From Stenopsyche tienmushanensis (Eukaryota > Arthropoda > Insecta > Trichoptera > Stenopsychidae): a stretch of DNA of 64,000 nucleotides. Both the position numbers and the translations under genes were made by a program. Location of the stretch: positions 1,612,001 through 1,676,000 of the forward strand of contig WACJ01000517.1 in the NCBI GenBank assembly GCA_008973525.1. The letters run 5' to 3'. This document shows positions 28,414 to 40,655 of the stretch, piece by piece. Position 1 is the stretch's first letter; every line of letters begins with the position of its first letter. The notes under the pieces were generated by a model. That model worked only from the letters and a program-made list of their open reading frames with translations. It was not told the origin of the DNA and searched no databases.

Positions 28414-28427
28414 GATAGAAAGTCGCA

Positions 28428-31400
28428 ATGGGCTCCATTCCTGAATTTTCAATCATCAAGGGGAGAAACAAAAGCTTTGAAAAAAGGAAACTGCATAGAA
28501 TATTTGAGGAACACCTTGAACAAACAAAAGGACACAACGATGTGGCCATCATTTTTAAAGGTAAAAAATCATTAATAAAATTAATAATTATTATTTATTA
28601 GCTACTCATACAAAGAAAATAATGTATTATTTTTGCAGAAAATATGAATACCACAAATACTACTTACGGGGAATACAATGAAGCTTCTAACAAACTGGCC
28701 AGATCCATGTTGAAGATCATTCATGAAAACAAAATACCCGTCAATAACGACGGGGACTATGTTATTGCAGTATCAATGCAACCAAGCGATAGGTATAATA
28801 AATTAGCTTTACTCTTAAAAATGTTCTTAATCATTAAAACATGAAAGCATTTAAACATATTTATCATTTAGATTACTGATTGCGCTTTTGGCTATATGGA
28901 AATGTGGAGCCGCTTACTTACCAATAGATCCAACGTTTCCAGAAATGAGAGTTAAGCACATCCAAAAGGAAGCTTTACCTGTACTCGTTATTTATGATGA
29001 AACATGTAAATATAGTTCTTTCATTTATTTATATAATATTGATTAATATGATTAATGATTAGCGTTGAGCACAATCTTATTCATAAGAACAATATTCTTA
29101 ATCCACAGCTAAAACTGAATACTTCGATGGTTCTCATTCAATATCTTTTACTGAATTGATGGAAAAATCCAAAGCAAATTCATCAATGAATCTATCTGAA
29201 TTGGAAACATTAACACAGTCGACGGAAAACTTGGCTATTGTTTTGTATACTTCAGGAAGTACTGGTGTTCCCAAAGGTAATAAATTAATTCGGCTTTATT
29301 TAAATAAATCCTTCTTGACGTTACATTTATAGCTATTATATTATTGTGTATATTATTATAGGTGTTCGTCTACCGCATGATATAATCATGAACAGATTGC
29401 AATGGCAATTTGATAAATTTCCATACTCACAGACTGAAAAAGTCTGCGTATTCAAGACAGCGTTGACGTTCGTCGATTCAGTGTGTGAAATATGGGGACC
29501 ATTGCTCAACGGTTTGTGCATATTAGTTATACCCAAAAGTATAACGAGAGATCCTCAAAGGCTTGTAGAAGAGTTGAACGCTTACAAGGTACTTTATATT
29601 GATAAAAACATAGTTCAAGTTAAATCAGTGGAATTAATAACAATTAATGTAATCAATGATATTGATACTTTCAGATTGAGCGTTTAGTATTGGTTCCGTC
29701 ACTCTTACGCTCTCTTCTCTTGTATCTTTCAATCAACAACGATAAAAATTCACTTAATTATCTGCGCTTATGGGTGAGCTCCGGTGAACCTCTGAGTGTA
29801 TCACTCGCAAAAGACTTCTTTGATTATTTCTCGGCGTGCAAGAATCATGTTTTGTGTAATTTTTATGGAAGTACTGAAGTTATGGGAGACGTAACTTATT
29901 TCGCAATGGAAAATAAAGACGCGTTAAAAGATTTAGAGAAAATTCCCATCGGTAAGTAATCGATTATAAGCGTATAATATTTATATAAAATATTTATGTA
30001 TTAAAAAATAAATATTTTGCTTGATTATAGGTAACCCGCTCGATAATACAATTATATATCTCCTCGATGAAAATTTGCAACCTGTTCCCAAGGGTCAACC
30101 AGGCGAACTTTGGGTTAGCGGATCTAACTTAGCTACCGGTTATGTAAATGGACGTGATCCTGATAGATTTATTCTCAATCCATTGGCACAAAATGCAGGT
30201 AACTAAATTGATAATTTCCTATAAACATTTGATGTTAATATTTCACAACTTTAATAAAAACGTATACAAATGTATGTTTAATTAAAATTTTAGTGTATTC
30301 CAAAATATACCGCACTGGAGACTTTGCTAAATTTGAAAAGGGTACTGTGTTTTTTGAAGGAAGAACAGATTCACAAATTAAAATTAGAGGGCATCGAGTA
30401 GATTTATCCGAGGTTGAAAAAGTTGTTTTAGCAAATGACGGAGTGGAAAAAGGTAGATATTAAAAAATACAAAAGTATTCATAAGCATTCTGCATATGAT
30501 TCAAATACATTTAAATGTCCACGTTACATTTCAGGTGTTGTACTCTGTTATAAGCCTGGCGAAATGGACCAAGCTCTTTTGGCTTTCATAACAACTAACA
30601 CAAATAGCAAAATTACCGGTCTGAAGATAGAAAAATTATTGCAAGATAAATTAGCTGCTTATATGATTCCTCAGGTAAAAAATTGCACGTATTTAAATAA
30701 TAATGATCGACAATTAAATATATAAAGTGTTAAAAATAAACAATTAATATATTTTATTTGTAGGTAATCATTTTGGAAAACATTCCTCTTCTAGTAAATG
30801 GAAAAGTGGACAGACAATCGTTATTAAAAATGTATGAAAACACAAATAACAATGGTATGTATTAAATTAAAATGAAATGTACAAATATTTGCATATTGTA
30901 TTTCATTAGGATCGATAATAAATAATCATTTTTATTTCTTTTTTATAGATGATACTGAAATCATTCTTGATTTTGATTATTCTGGCATTCCTAGCTCCAA
31001 AATGAAGGCAGCTGAAACTCTTTTCAAAACAGTCGGTACTGTAATTGGAAGATCAACGCGTAATACAGTATCGGTCAAATCCAACTATTATGAACTCGGA
31101 GGAAACTCGCTCAATTCCATCTTCACTATTTCTCAATTGAAAGATAAAGGATACGCTATTGGTTCGTTTTTATTTAACGTTTTAGAAAAAAACATTAAAT
31201 TTTTCCTAAGCGTACGAATTATTAATATACTATTTCAAATATTATTGTAGGAATCACCGACTTTATAATGGCTAATAATTTGGGAGAAATTCTGGATATG
31301 ATCTGTCCTGAACAAACAGACGCAAACAATTCTTCACAAAAGAAAAAGGTTGTAAGATATTCTTCAATGCCTTTGGAAAATAAATACAAGAATGATTGCT

Positions 31401-32221
31401 TAAGGTAAAGATAAGTTCAAATGCAAATATCTCAAATTTAATTTCATCTATAGCTAATTTACGTTTGATATTTTGCAGAATGATTGTATCGAGTTTCTAT
31501 GAGAAAGCTGAACTTGAGCAGTTGATCAAAGATCGCATCCAAGAAAATGATTACAGAGATCTTTTGGATTTAACGTGGGACGCATTAGTAGAAAAGGATC
31601 TGAGTTTCGTGGTGACATCAGAAAATAATCAAATCGTGGCCGTGGCATTCAATTTCGACGTTCGGGACGAACCAGAAGTAGAAATCGACCGGGGACTCAA
31701 AATAATCTTTGAATTCCTCGAACATTTAGAAGGTCCCATGAGGTAATAAATTTCTACAATATGTAACATTACACAATATATGAATGCGTTAAATATTACA
31801 TTGATTTTGGATATTTTAGGGATCAGCATCTTCCTCAAGATAAAGGACAGATTGTGCATTCATTTATGATGGCGACCCACGCCGATCTTACCTCTCAGGA
31901 GAACGTGGCTGTTATTAAATTCATGGAAGAAGAACTCGTGAGTCACTCTAGGAAAAAAGGTTACACCGGGATATTCACGACGAATACAAGTCCATTGACT
32001 CAAGTAAATATTAACGCAGATAATTATATGTTATATGCGTAGATTGACGTTATTTTTAATCGTGTAATTTTAATTTTTAGCAACTCGGAACTGATGTTAT
32101 GGGATATGAAACACTCTTAAACTACCAAATCAATAAATACATTACGTCAGAAGGAGACGCTCCGTTCTCAAAAGCGCCCGATTCTCAATTAGCAGTTGTA
32201 TGCTGGAAGAAAATAGCTTAA
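28428..32221 (+). CDS. ebony: Ebony, N-beta-alanyl-biogenic-amine synthase
   Basis: NRPS-like enzyme that activates beta-alanine with ATP and couples it to dopamine, histamine or other amines. It acts in cuticle tanning and pigmentation and in glial recycling of histamine. Fifteen coding exons join in frame: 28428-28560, 28639-28792, 28872-29005, 29109-29276, 29362-29588, 29675-29951, 30031-30198, 30294-30452, 30535-30674, 30764-30854, 30949-31161, 31251-31404, 31479-31742, 31820-32003, 32081-32221. The product is 868 aa, near the 879 aa of the fly protein. Adenylation motifs seen: L-Y-T-S-G-S-T-G-V-P-K-G (about 185-196), N-F-Y-G-S-T-E (334-340), Y-R-T-G-D (426-430), N-G-K-V-D-R (532-537). 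The carrier motif L-G-G-N-S has its phosphopantetheine Ser near 604. The amine-selecting acyltransferase-like region follows (about 650-868). The start M-G-S-I-P matches the family. An acceptor at 28414 implies an untranslated exon upstream. No breaks were found. Confidence 0.97.
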
Positions 32222-32841
32222 AACTTATTCAGTGATAATATAATTATTTATTTTAAGACTAGGTCATAAGTGTACATTAAAGTGTAATGTAAATTTTTAA
32301 ACATAGTGATAAGAATTAATTTATAATGATGTTAAGTTTAAGTAAGTGTACATAGAAAGTGTTATAAAATATAGCATGTTTTATAAATTTTCGTTGTGAA
32401 GTTTTCGTCTATTTAATCTAACTCCGATTCAAACATCCAAACCCATTCGTATATATATAATTCAAAAGAATAGTGATGAAATTTATCTTTTAATTTTTCA
32501 TAAATATAATATTTAAATACGTATATAATATGCATAAAATACATTATAAACACTTGCTTGATGATTAGTAAATATTATGAAATACAGGATCAATACATTT
32601 TATCTAAATCTACTACGTTTTCAAAGAAAGACAACGCCTAATGCTAATCAATATTCCATTCCGGTAGCCATGGAATCCATGGATTTTATTTATTTATTTT
32701 AATAGGAAGATTACTTAGTTACAATAAGGTGACGAATAGAAACAATAACATTTTTACAATTTGATTTTGCTAAACTATACAGTTTAATTCTAAATTGAAA
32801 GACAAAAAATAGAAAAAAGTGCATACATATATACATCTATA
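32222..32841. other. Ebony 3' flank
   Basis: 620 bases between the ebony stop and the next start. It is AT-rich, with likely 3' UTR and a short promoter for the next gene. No missing N-terminal CFAP58 exon is visible here. Confidence 0.5.
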
Positions 32842-34043
32842 ATGAACAAAACGTATGAAACTTTATTAAACGATAGGGATATTATTAGTACACAGTTAGT
32901 GAAGAAAAATAATGAATTAGCTCATCGAGATGAGAAAATAAAACTACTTCAAATTACATTGGATAAAAGTATGTGAATCTCAGATTCTTAAAATTGTTCC
33001 AATATCAATATGCAATTCTTTTAAAAATTAATATTATATTTTTCTTATTATCAATATATAAAATCCAAGGGGAGAAAGATTACGAACAACGAGTAGATGA
33101 TATCAGACTTCTCAAATTGGAGATACAAAAATTAAGACATGAAAAAGGATTGCTTTGTAAAGGAATTGAAAACATGACTGATCTTCGTCAAGAGGTAATA
33201 ATAACGTGCATTTTACATGCGTTTCCACATATTGTTTCAAATTAAAATGAGAGCAACGTATTATAGATTTTCATTTTGGAAAGAGAATTAAACCATGAAC
33301 GAATACGTACCAGAGCTCTCGAAGAACTTATAAAAACTCCACAAAATATCCACCGTTGGCGTAAATTGGAAGACACCGATCCATCCACGCTCGAACTCAT
33401 AGAGCAAGTACGAATGCTACAAAAGTAATAAGCAATTGTGTTTTGACTTTATGAATCAAATGATATTATATTCATAAACCGATAATGAATTTTTAGGCAA
33501 TCACTCGATAAAACGCAGAAAATGAAGGAATTAAAAGCAATTTGTAATTCAAAAAGCGATACTACACATATTGAAACGGATAAAAATTTAAAGGTATTCC
33601 CCTAAAATCATGATAAATTTATTTTATGTTGTGTGTATTAAAATTGATTATATTACAGGAAGAGATGCTTAAATTTAAAAAACGTTTGATGGTCAAAGAT
33701 GAAAAAATAAAAGGACTTATTGCAGGTTTTTTTCTGTTTTCTATAATCATGTATAGTTTATCGTTCATAAAAAATACACAAATTATTTCATTTGCTTTTA
33801 GAATTGAAAATGAGAGAGGCTCAAATTATTCAATACAAACAAGATATCCCAATCAGACGTAAAAGTTTTAAAGAGAGCGACTATAACCGACTACCGAAAG
33901 GTTACAAAGATGAACGTTTTTGTGAGAGTGCTCCCGTTCGACTGAAATCGTCTTCGAAATTCTTGCCCAAAAGCTCGTCTGATGTATCAAGAAAATTTTT
34001 GGGCGGAGGATTCAACTTGACGCCGAAAAAAGAATCGTCTTGA
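32842..34043 (+). CDS. CFAP58: CFAP58-like protein, C-terminal third only
   Basis: Coiled-coil protein of the cilium/flagellum; the vertebrate homologue (CCDC147) supports axoneme and sperm-tail assembly. Six exons join in frame: 32842-32968, 33070-33194, 33267-33424, 33497-33593, 33659-33725, 33802-34043, giving 271 aa. Family landmarks include I-S-T-Q-L-V-K-K-N-N-E-L, then V-D-D-I-R-L-L-K-L-E-I-Q-K-L-R and E-K-G-L-L, then H-R-W-R-K-L-E-x-T-D-P-S, and a C-terminal G-G-G-F-N-L. Full-length CFAP58 is over 850 aa; here the first two thirds are absent and ebony lies directly upstream on the same strand. The middle after L-Q-K is also shorter than expected. Intact splice sites and frame argue against simple decay. 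It may be a partial duplicate with introns, a genuine short paralogue, or a gene with remote 5' exons. AATAAA signals lie at 34153 and 34170. Confidence 0.8.
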
Positions 34044-35225
34044 ACATCAATCGCAAAATTTTAAATACAAATCTTAAAATATATTTTATGATAACTTATA
34101 TGATCGTGCATTGATCAAAAATTTATCTGTGTGTGCAAAATTTTAAGCGTTAAATAAAATCTAAATAACAATAAAAACCCAATGCTAAATTAGCATATCC
34201 TTATGAAATATGAATCGAGATAAGCATTTATGTATATGTGTGCATAAATGAAAAATGCCGCATTTCTTCTTGCAAGGAATACAAGATGTTTACAAACTTT
34301 TATTCCCGGAGTATTACTTTAAAAGTTGGTAAGGAATATTTTTTATTTAAAAAATACAAATTTAATCTATATTTTGATATTGAGATAAATCGTTACTCGT
34401 TATCATTACAATGTATTTATATGGACACAATCATTAAATAATTTAATTATTATGTGGTACAGTGAAAATAAATTGGAGAAAATACTTACAACTTATACTT
34501 CTTAATGATAATAGTCTCGTGCTATCCGTTGACATTATCAAAATGTATTCTATTTGGTCGGATTGAATTAAAAAATTATATTTATTGTAATTTGCAGTAT
34601 TGAATTATATTGCTAAATAACACAAATCTTCTTTTAAATTGTCATATATTCTTCCTAACACTTCAACTTAATTTAGCCCATGTTATACATTAACATATTT
34701 CAGCTTTGCACGCTAGAATTTGGTTTTTGTATGTTTTTCCTAAAATATAAAGTTATATTAAAGTACACCATAATATGATCTACCTTCGTACAAATCTTGG
34801 TGCTAATTTAGATTTGGAAATTGATAATTTGGATGCTGAGTACCGATTGACTGCTTATACAACTAGAAAAAGAACAGACGAATGTTTCATAAAAAATATG
34901 AAATTTAAAGCAAGCTAAGCAGTATCAATTATTGAATTCGGTCAATTTGAGCTAGAATAGAATCAATAAGTTCTATCATTAGGCTGCCATTGCATGCATG
35001 TTTACCGAATTTACCTGGTTAGTATTTAGATTCAATCTCAATTAATACATACCATATCCTTTTAAGAACTTCATTAGACGTATGTGACCCCGGAATACTT
35101 ACATCTTCTTCAGAATACGAAAATCTTCATTTACATGGGTTTCAATTATTTCATTGCTTCAAATTATTGATGAACTTGCTCTTCCCCTAAATATGGTTGT
35201 ATTGTTATTGATGAAGCATATATTC
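34044..35225. other. Intergenic, no gene recognised
   Basis: AT-rich, 3' flank of the CFAP58-like gene. Nothing else supported. Confidence 0.45.
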
Positions 35226-35440
35226 TAATATATAAAAATTAATATTTGTTTGTTCGTATTTAATGCGCTGCCACTACCATTCATCCGATTGCAATGAAAT
35301 TTTGAGGAGTTGTTGTGCGCACCTCCGTGAACATTTTTGAATTAGTACAAGCATTGTTGTGTACTGACATTGTGAGACGTTTAGTGGATATACCATGTTG
35401 GCGCATATTGTTCAGGCGAATTTAAGCGGGGGGCGCAGGA
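35226..35440 (+). repeat. Interspersed repeat family A, copy 2
   Basis: Starts tctaatatataaaaattaat, then gtttgttcgtatttaatgcg and ccattcatccgattgcaatg, ending in the ttggcgcatattgttcagg block, parallel to 17094-17330. It is followed by a purine-rich GA tract (35430-35510) with an acatgcgcatgc word at about 35529. Confidence 0.65.
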
Positions 35441-36569
35441 GAGGGAGAGAAAGGATGCGCGTGCAATACGGCGGTTGAGCTCTGCTCACAGGAGAGAGGG
35501 AGATAGTCAGTCCTTTGAGGCGAGAGCGAACATGCGCATGCTTTTGGATCCTAGCCCTTCAGCCCGCGCTACACGTGGCCTGAAGCAATAAACCACGTAG
35601 CTTTAATACTTATATTTCTAAAGCTCGCTCAAAAGTGAATTAAGCATTTTGGATAATCAAAAATGTAAATAAATCGACCGTTTCCATCATCTTCATTTGA
35701 GAGCCACAGCACAATGTGAGTTAAATAAATGATAATTGATTTTAAAAATGTGACTTGGGACACATTTCGATTTAGCTGATTGTGTCGACAATCGCTCAGG
35801 TAGTATAAAATCTCCGTCGTTTTAAATTCGAAGCATCCCATTTGAAATTTAAATATGCTCGTTTCAATTCGATTGCATAAAATATACATATTTTTGGAAT
35901 ACCCACTGGGTCTGGAGAGACGACATTCAGGTATAAGATTGATCAGACACGCATACAGTTTTATAGTGGAAGGTCCTGTCTTTAGAAGCCGGTCTTGGAG
36001 CAATCGTTCATTCATTCAAATCGTCATCCGAAAGTGTGAGTATATTATTTAATTAATACAGATCATCATTGTGAATTATTATATAGGCAGAAAATGATGA
36101 TATTATGTGAAACTAATTAATTCTAAAAAAATATACATTTAATATTTGGGCAGAATTGAAGAATGTTTACATTTTATGAATTTGAACGTATTGTTTGACA
36201 AGTTCACCTATGAATTCAACGTAAATCCTGATTAATTCAACGTCTATATATCGCCGTGCTGCACTTTTGACGAAAATTCCTCTCAAAGTTTAAATTAGAT
36301 GATCATTTTTTACTCATGTTCAGATAGGGGTTTTTATATAATTCTTCACAATATTCAACCTGTCTTCTAGAAATAACAAGGGAGTGGAGGTTATTGACTA
36401 GATTGGCACTTGTTATATTGAAATTAATTTTTGACGAGCCCATTTAAGGACGGCTTGGTTTCACTTCTGATATTTTATCGTAGTATTTTTGTGCAAAATG
36501 GCAGCTATTAAAAAAACACTTATAGATACATTTGAAAGTGAATGATTAAGATTTTCGATCGCCAATAGT
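35441..36569. other. Intergenic with unassigned overlapping ORFs
   Basis: A 128-codon minus-strand frame (35629-36015) and a 65-codon plus-strand frame (35855-36052) overlap here. Neither has a recognisable domain or a splice partner. The segment 35820-36030 is less AT-rich than its flanks and could be a small exon or an untranslated exon. Confidence 0.3.
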
Positions 36570-37015
36570 TGGCCCTTTGAGTAGTGAGCTAATTTTAAAT
36601 CATCATGAACTTAGATGCTATATTCGTGTGTTCGCCACTTATCATCCGTACAAATCCATTTATCTGTTAGGACTGCCGCAGCGTGTATGAAGCTTGTATA
36701 TAAATAAATAAACACTGTCGATAGCACACAATATTCGTTAATTTCTTCGCATAAATATAAACAATACATTTAAAATCGATTCGTTTGAGCTATCATTATT
36801 GGTCGATAAATTTGGGTTATCATACAATCGTACGATGTACGCAAAATACTCTCTCCGTTTCTGTCTCCCATTTACAATCTCCGGCCTGCAAGATGCTCTC
36901 TCCAAACTCAACGTGCAAGACACCCTCCGTCTCTGTTCTCTCTCCAAGCTCAACGTGTAAGAATGCTCTTTCTGAATCACTGGAATTCGAACGCAAATAC
37001 GCGTCTTAGCCCCAC
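36570..37015 (+). repeat. Repeat family B, left arm of inverted pair IR3
   Basis: Runs from ccctttgagtagtgagctaa to the block gaatcactggaattcgaacg. An inverted copy is at 40205-40655. Inside is a short tandem structure of about 45 bp units built from ctctccgtctctgt and ctccaaactcaacgtgcaag. Another copy, split by a hAT relic, is at 24110-24810. Confidence 0.8.
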
Positions 37016-37239
37016 AAAAGATTAATGGTGGATTTCCCAACGGCGCAGAAGGTGCGCGCCTCAAGCTTTAAAAAATCAGGGGACCAAATAGGTCTAGGGG
37101 CACTCAAACTTAAATTGCCCCGTGCTAAGTCTATCACTGCCAATAGTAGTCAACTATTGGAAGACGTTACCAATAGGGATGCATAAATTGTGATTCAATA
37201 GGTATACAGATTTATATTAGTGTTCTTTCATACAATGAC

Positions 37240-38250
37240 AGAACCGATACGAGCACCATGGGAAAGGGGTAGCCCCTGCAGTCCGTTATCTCCTGCAGCC
37301 CCCATCAAACTGAGGTTGGTCTCGTGGTGGCAGTGAACCCGCGGTAGTATTCCTTTGAATTTAGCTTTAACCTTTGCCCTTCCTCCTCCACCGCACCCTC
37401 GGGTGCAATAGTCTGAAGCTGGTTTTCCTGCAGAAACCTCGCCTCCTCTGGAGGACGCGGAGCAAAAGATATGTGCGCCTGGACGCTCTGCGTGTAGCGT
37501 TTCTAACGGGGCTAAGATATCAATGGAATACCCTCTCTGTGTGGCTAGTCCGGGGTATCCTGGAACAGACCATACAGCAACGCAGGAAATGGGATAGCAT
37601 ATTAATGATCCCCCAATCCAGTTAGTCGCTGTCTATCGTCTGTTATCTGTTCTTTCATATTATTCGGACATGGACGCAGACCACGTTCTGTGGACATGTC
37701 CGGGCATGGCGTCCGATCGCGAGGCGCTCCTTCGTAGTGTCAGCGGCCCGAAAGTCGGGCCGGTTGGGCACACAGACCTGGTGGCCACTCCCTCCTTGTT
37801 CAGGGCGTTTAGGGGGTTTTGTAGCATTTTTGGGCAAAAATGCGTTCCTGGGGGCTACTATGATCCCATCGATCATGGTAGCACCTCCAGCTAGCTCAAT
37901 CAGGTGGCTCGCGCCAATAGCGTCGCGAGCGAGACTAAGCAACCCCCCCTCTCCCATAATGTATATATATATATATTTACTATATTTCTTTCTTTTATTT
38001 TTATTTTTTTTTCTTTTTCAATATCTATCTATATATTTTAGTTAGGTCTAATTTATAAATTCAAGTGGCCATCGGTGTTGAGAAAGAGTGGGTCCTCGCA
38101 GACAATATACATAATTTCAGGTTTTGCACCCTGGGTGCATTTTTGTTGAGCGGGCTGACATGGTCCCGAACAGCGGGACCAATAAACAGCTCGGGTAAGA
38201 GGTGGGTCACTGTCTGTTCTTTCATATTCCTATCCTGAGGCGTCCAAGTA
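37240..38250 (+). pseudogene. R1-like non-LTR retrotransposon 3' fragment
   Basis: Frame-broken coding remnant of the C-terminal end of a LINE ORF2. One frame has D-A-D-H-V-L-W-T-C-P-G-M (37670-37705), a typical His/Cys pattern in R1/I-group ORF2 tails, followed by G-H-T-D-L-V-A-T-P-S-L-F-R. Arg/Leu-rich pieces upstream (37374-37590) are in another frame. The 3' part is AT-rich with a tatata run (37960-37980) and a C/G-richer tail. A second piece of the same family lies inverted at 51393-51611. The exact clade is an inference. Confidence 0.7.
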
Positions 38251-38352
38251 TTGAGGCTGTTCTTTTGATGCGCTTGTCCAGCCTGTTACCCAAATTTTGA
38301 TTGCTTTGGATAACAGACCCCAAATATATAAATTTACTGACGTTTTGTAAGA

Positions 38353-39605
38353 GTGCATAGTTGTTATATAGTTGTAGTTGAGCAACTGTGTTTTTCATAT
38401 TTCAATGACCTAAGAGTTGATATTTATTGTATAGATAACAGTGGTCATCATTGGTATTGTCATTTTATAGCAATATGCGGAGAATGGTTCAAAGACTCTT
38501 TGGATTTCGAAGACTCTTGCCTTCCAAAGACTATGGTCGTGCTGATAACGGGATGCGATAGCGGTCTTGGTTTCCGAACTGCTCTGGAAGCCACAAATGC
38601 TGGTCTTACAGTGGTGGCAGGATTCTTCGAAGGTCCCGAAAGCGAAGCAGCTCGGAAGATGCTCACTATGTGTCCCCCAACACATCAGCCTCATCTCATT
38701 CATTTAGACATAACCAGTGAAAAAAGCATTTGCAAAATGGTAAACTTCATTGGGGATCTTCTCAAAAAGAATTCGAATTACGGTAAAAATGTTCCTATTA
38801 AAACATATATGAATATGAATGATTATTTTAATGCTACATATTGTCTATCTTAGGTCTGCATGCGGTCGTGAACAATGCTGGTGTGATGGTATTTGGCGAT
38901 TTTGAATGGCAATCTTCAAAGTTGGCAGATTTTCAATTGTCTGTCAACTTGGGTGGAACATGGAAAGTAACTAGGGCCACTTTACCAATGCTTCGACAAT
39001 CTGCAAAACTTATGAAACATCCGAGAATCATCACAATTGGGAGTCATTGTTCAATTCAATCGTTACCCACTCTCACGATATATGGGGCAACGAAATCTGC
39101 CTTGAGTAGCTGGTGCGATTCTTTAGGGATGGAATTACGTCCTCATGGAATACGCGTCATCCACTTCATTCCAGGCAAGTCAAATTCATAAGCGTGCAAA
39201 TAAAACAATTATGATTTTTTTCTTATTTTAATATTTTTTACAGGCTCTATGATCCAAACGACGAACATTGTTTCCAAGCAAAATTTCTATTTTGAAGAAA
39301 TGAAGAATTCGTTCGATGAGGAGCGCTCCAAATATTATGGAGAGGATTTAAAACTTCTCTCCGATAATCTTAGTAAACTTGTATTCGACAAGAAACCAGA
39401 CTCTTTAGACGATTCGTCTATGAATAAAAAGCTCATGTCGGCCCTCTTGGACGAGAGCCCCAAATCGGAATACTTGAACCAACCTTTACGATATGCTTTT
39501 TACCATTATCTATTTAAAAATACACCAAAGTGCATAAGGCATTGGTTAGTGGATAAATTTATGATGTTTCCACGGCCTCATAATAAATATACAAGTCTAA
39601 AATAG
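38353..39605 (+). CDS. Short-chain dehydrogenase/reductase, SDR9C/HSD17B2-like
   Basis: NAD(P)-dependent oxidoreductase of the classical SDR fold. Recognisable exons are 38353(or an acceptor near 38470)-38782, 38854-39174 and 39244-39605; they join in frame to stop TAG. Motifs seen: cofactor loop T-G-C-D-S-G-L-G, structural N-N-A-G, active-site Ser in I-G-S-H-C-S, and catalytic Y-G-A-T-K. The C-terminal part ends in a basic, proline-containing tail (H-W-L-V-D-K-F-M-M-F-P). The T-G-C-D-S-G-L-G version and length fit the retinol/steroid dehydrogenase subgroup that includes insect shroud; shroud identity is possible but not shown. The second intron has a GC donor (ag|gcaagt). The true 5' end is unclear: the frame upstream of 38470 is doubtful, and a membrane-anchor exon probably lies upstream. 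The gene sits between two inverted family B repeats. Poly(A) signals AATAAA lie at 39644-39656. Confidence 0.85.
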
Positions 39606-40204
39606 ATAGCTAAACTTCAAACACCAAAAATGGACTGATTGCTAATAAAAAATAAAATCCAATTAATCCAAAATAACCATTTAACACGCAACGCCTACGG
39701 AATGCATTGACAATGAAAAAACCTTCGATTCAATAAAACCATCAACAATCATTGGAACAACAATTGGAGAAGGGAAACAAGAAATCATTGAAATCTACTA
39801 GTATACCAAGTTTAGTTTATAGCTGTAATTTCTCACTATTCGATTTAATTATATCTTAAACAAGTTTATGAGTTATTAGAATCATTTGTTGTAAATTATT
39901 AAACATTTAATAAATACATTATTAAATCACAAAGATTTTTCTTGACAAAAGGGAGATGTAACAACATATTTATATCGTGCCTGGGTAGGATAGGGTGTTG
40001 AACTGGTGTAGGGCCCCGATGTTTTGAGCTCCACCTCAAAAAGCGAGTATGCAAAATTTTATTTAAATGAACCAAGGCTGGTTGCTTAAAGATCAACAAA
40101 ATTACTAAGAACCAACAATCAAAGTAAAACAGATGAGGATAAGTGACCACAGACCAGACATCCTCAACATTGAAAAAACAGCCGTCCATATGGTGGTGCA
40201 GTCG
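39606..40204. other. SDR 3' flank
   Basis: 3' flanking sequence. The minus-strand frame across 39899-40420 runs into the inverted repeat and is judged a chance frame. Confidence 0.4.
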
Positions 40205-40655
40205 CCTATTTGCGATCGAATTCCAGTGATTCAAAAATAACACTCTTGCACATTGAGTTCTGCGAGACAGAGACGGAAAATGTCTTTCACGTTGAGTTTG
40301 GAGAGAAACAGAGACTGAAAGATTATCTTGCAGGTCGGAGATTGTGAATGGGAGACAGAGACGGAGAGAGTATTTTGCGTACATCGTACGATTGTATGAT
40401 AACTCAAATTTATCGACCAATAATGATAACTCAAACGAATCGATTTTAAGTGTATTGTTTATGTTTATGCGAAGAAATTAACGAATATTGTGTGCTATCG
40501 ACAGTGTTTGTTTATTTATTTATATACAAGCTTCATACACGCTGCTGCGGTCCTGACAGATAAGTGGAATTGTACGGATGATAAGAGGCGAACAAGCAAA
40601 TATAGCACCTAAGATTTTGATGATTTAAAATTAGCTCACTACTCAAAGGGTTAAT
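40205..40655 (-). repeat. Repeat family B, right arm of inverted pair IR3
   Basis: Reverse complement of 36570-37015, ending in ttagctcactactcaaaggg. Arms differ by substitutions, so the inversion is real. The pair encloses about 3.2 kb holding the R1-like fragment and the SDR gene. Confidence 0.8.

Noticed and set aside
35629..36015. 128-codon minus-strand ORF
   Set aside because: Overlaps a plus-strand frame, no recognisable motif and no partner exon.
39899..40420. 173-codon minus-strand ORF
   Set aside because: Runs into repeat family B, whose other copies do not keep the frame open.
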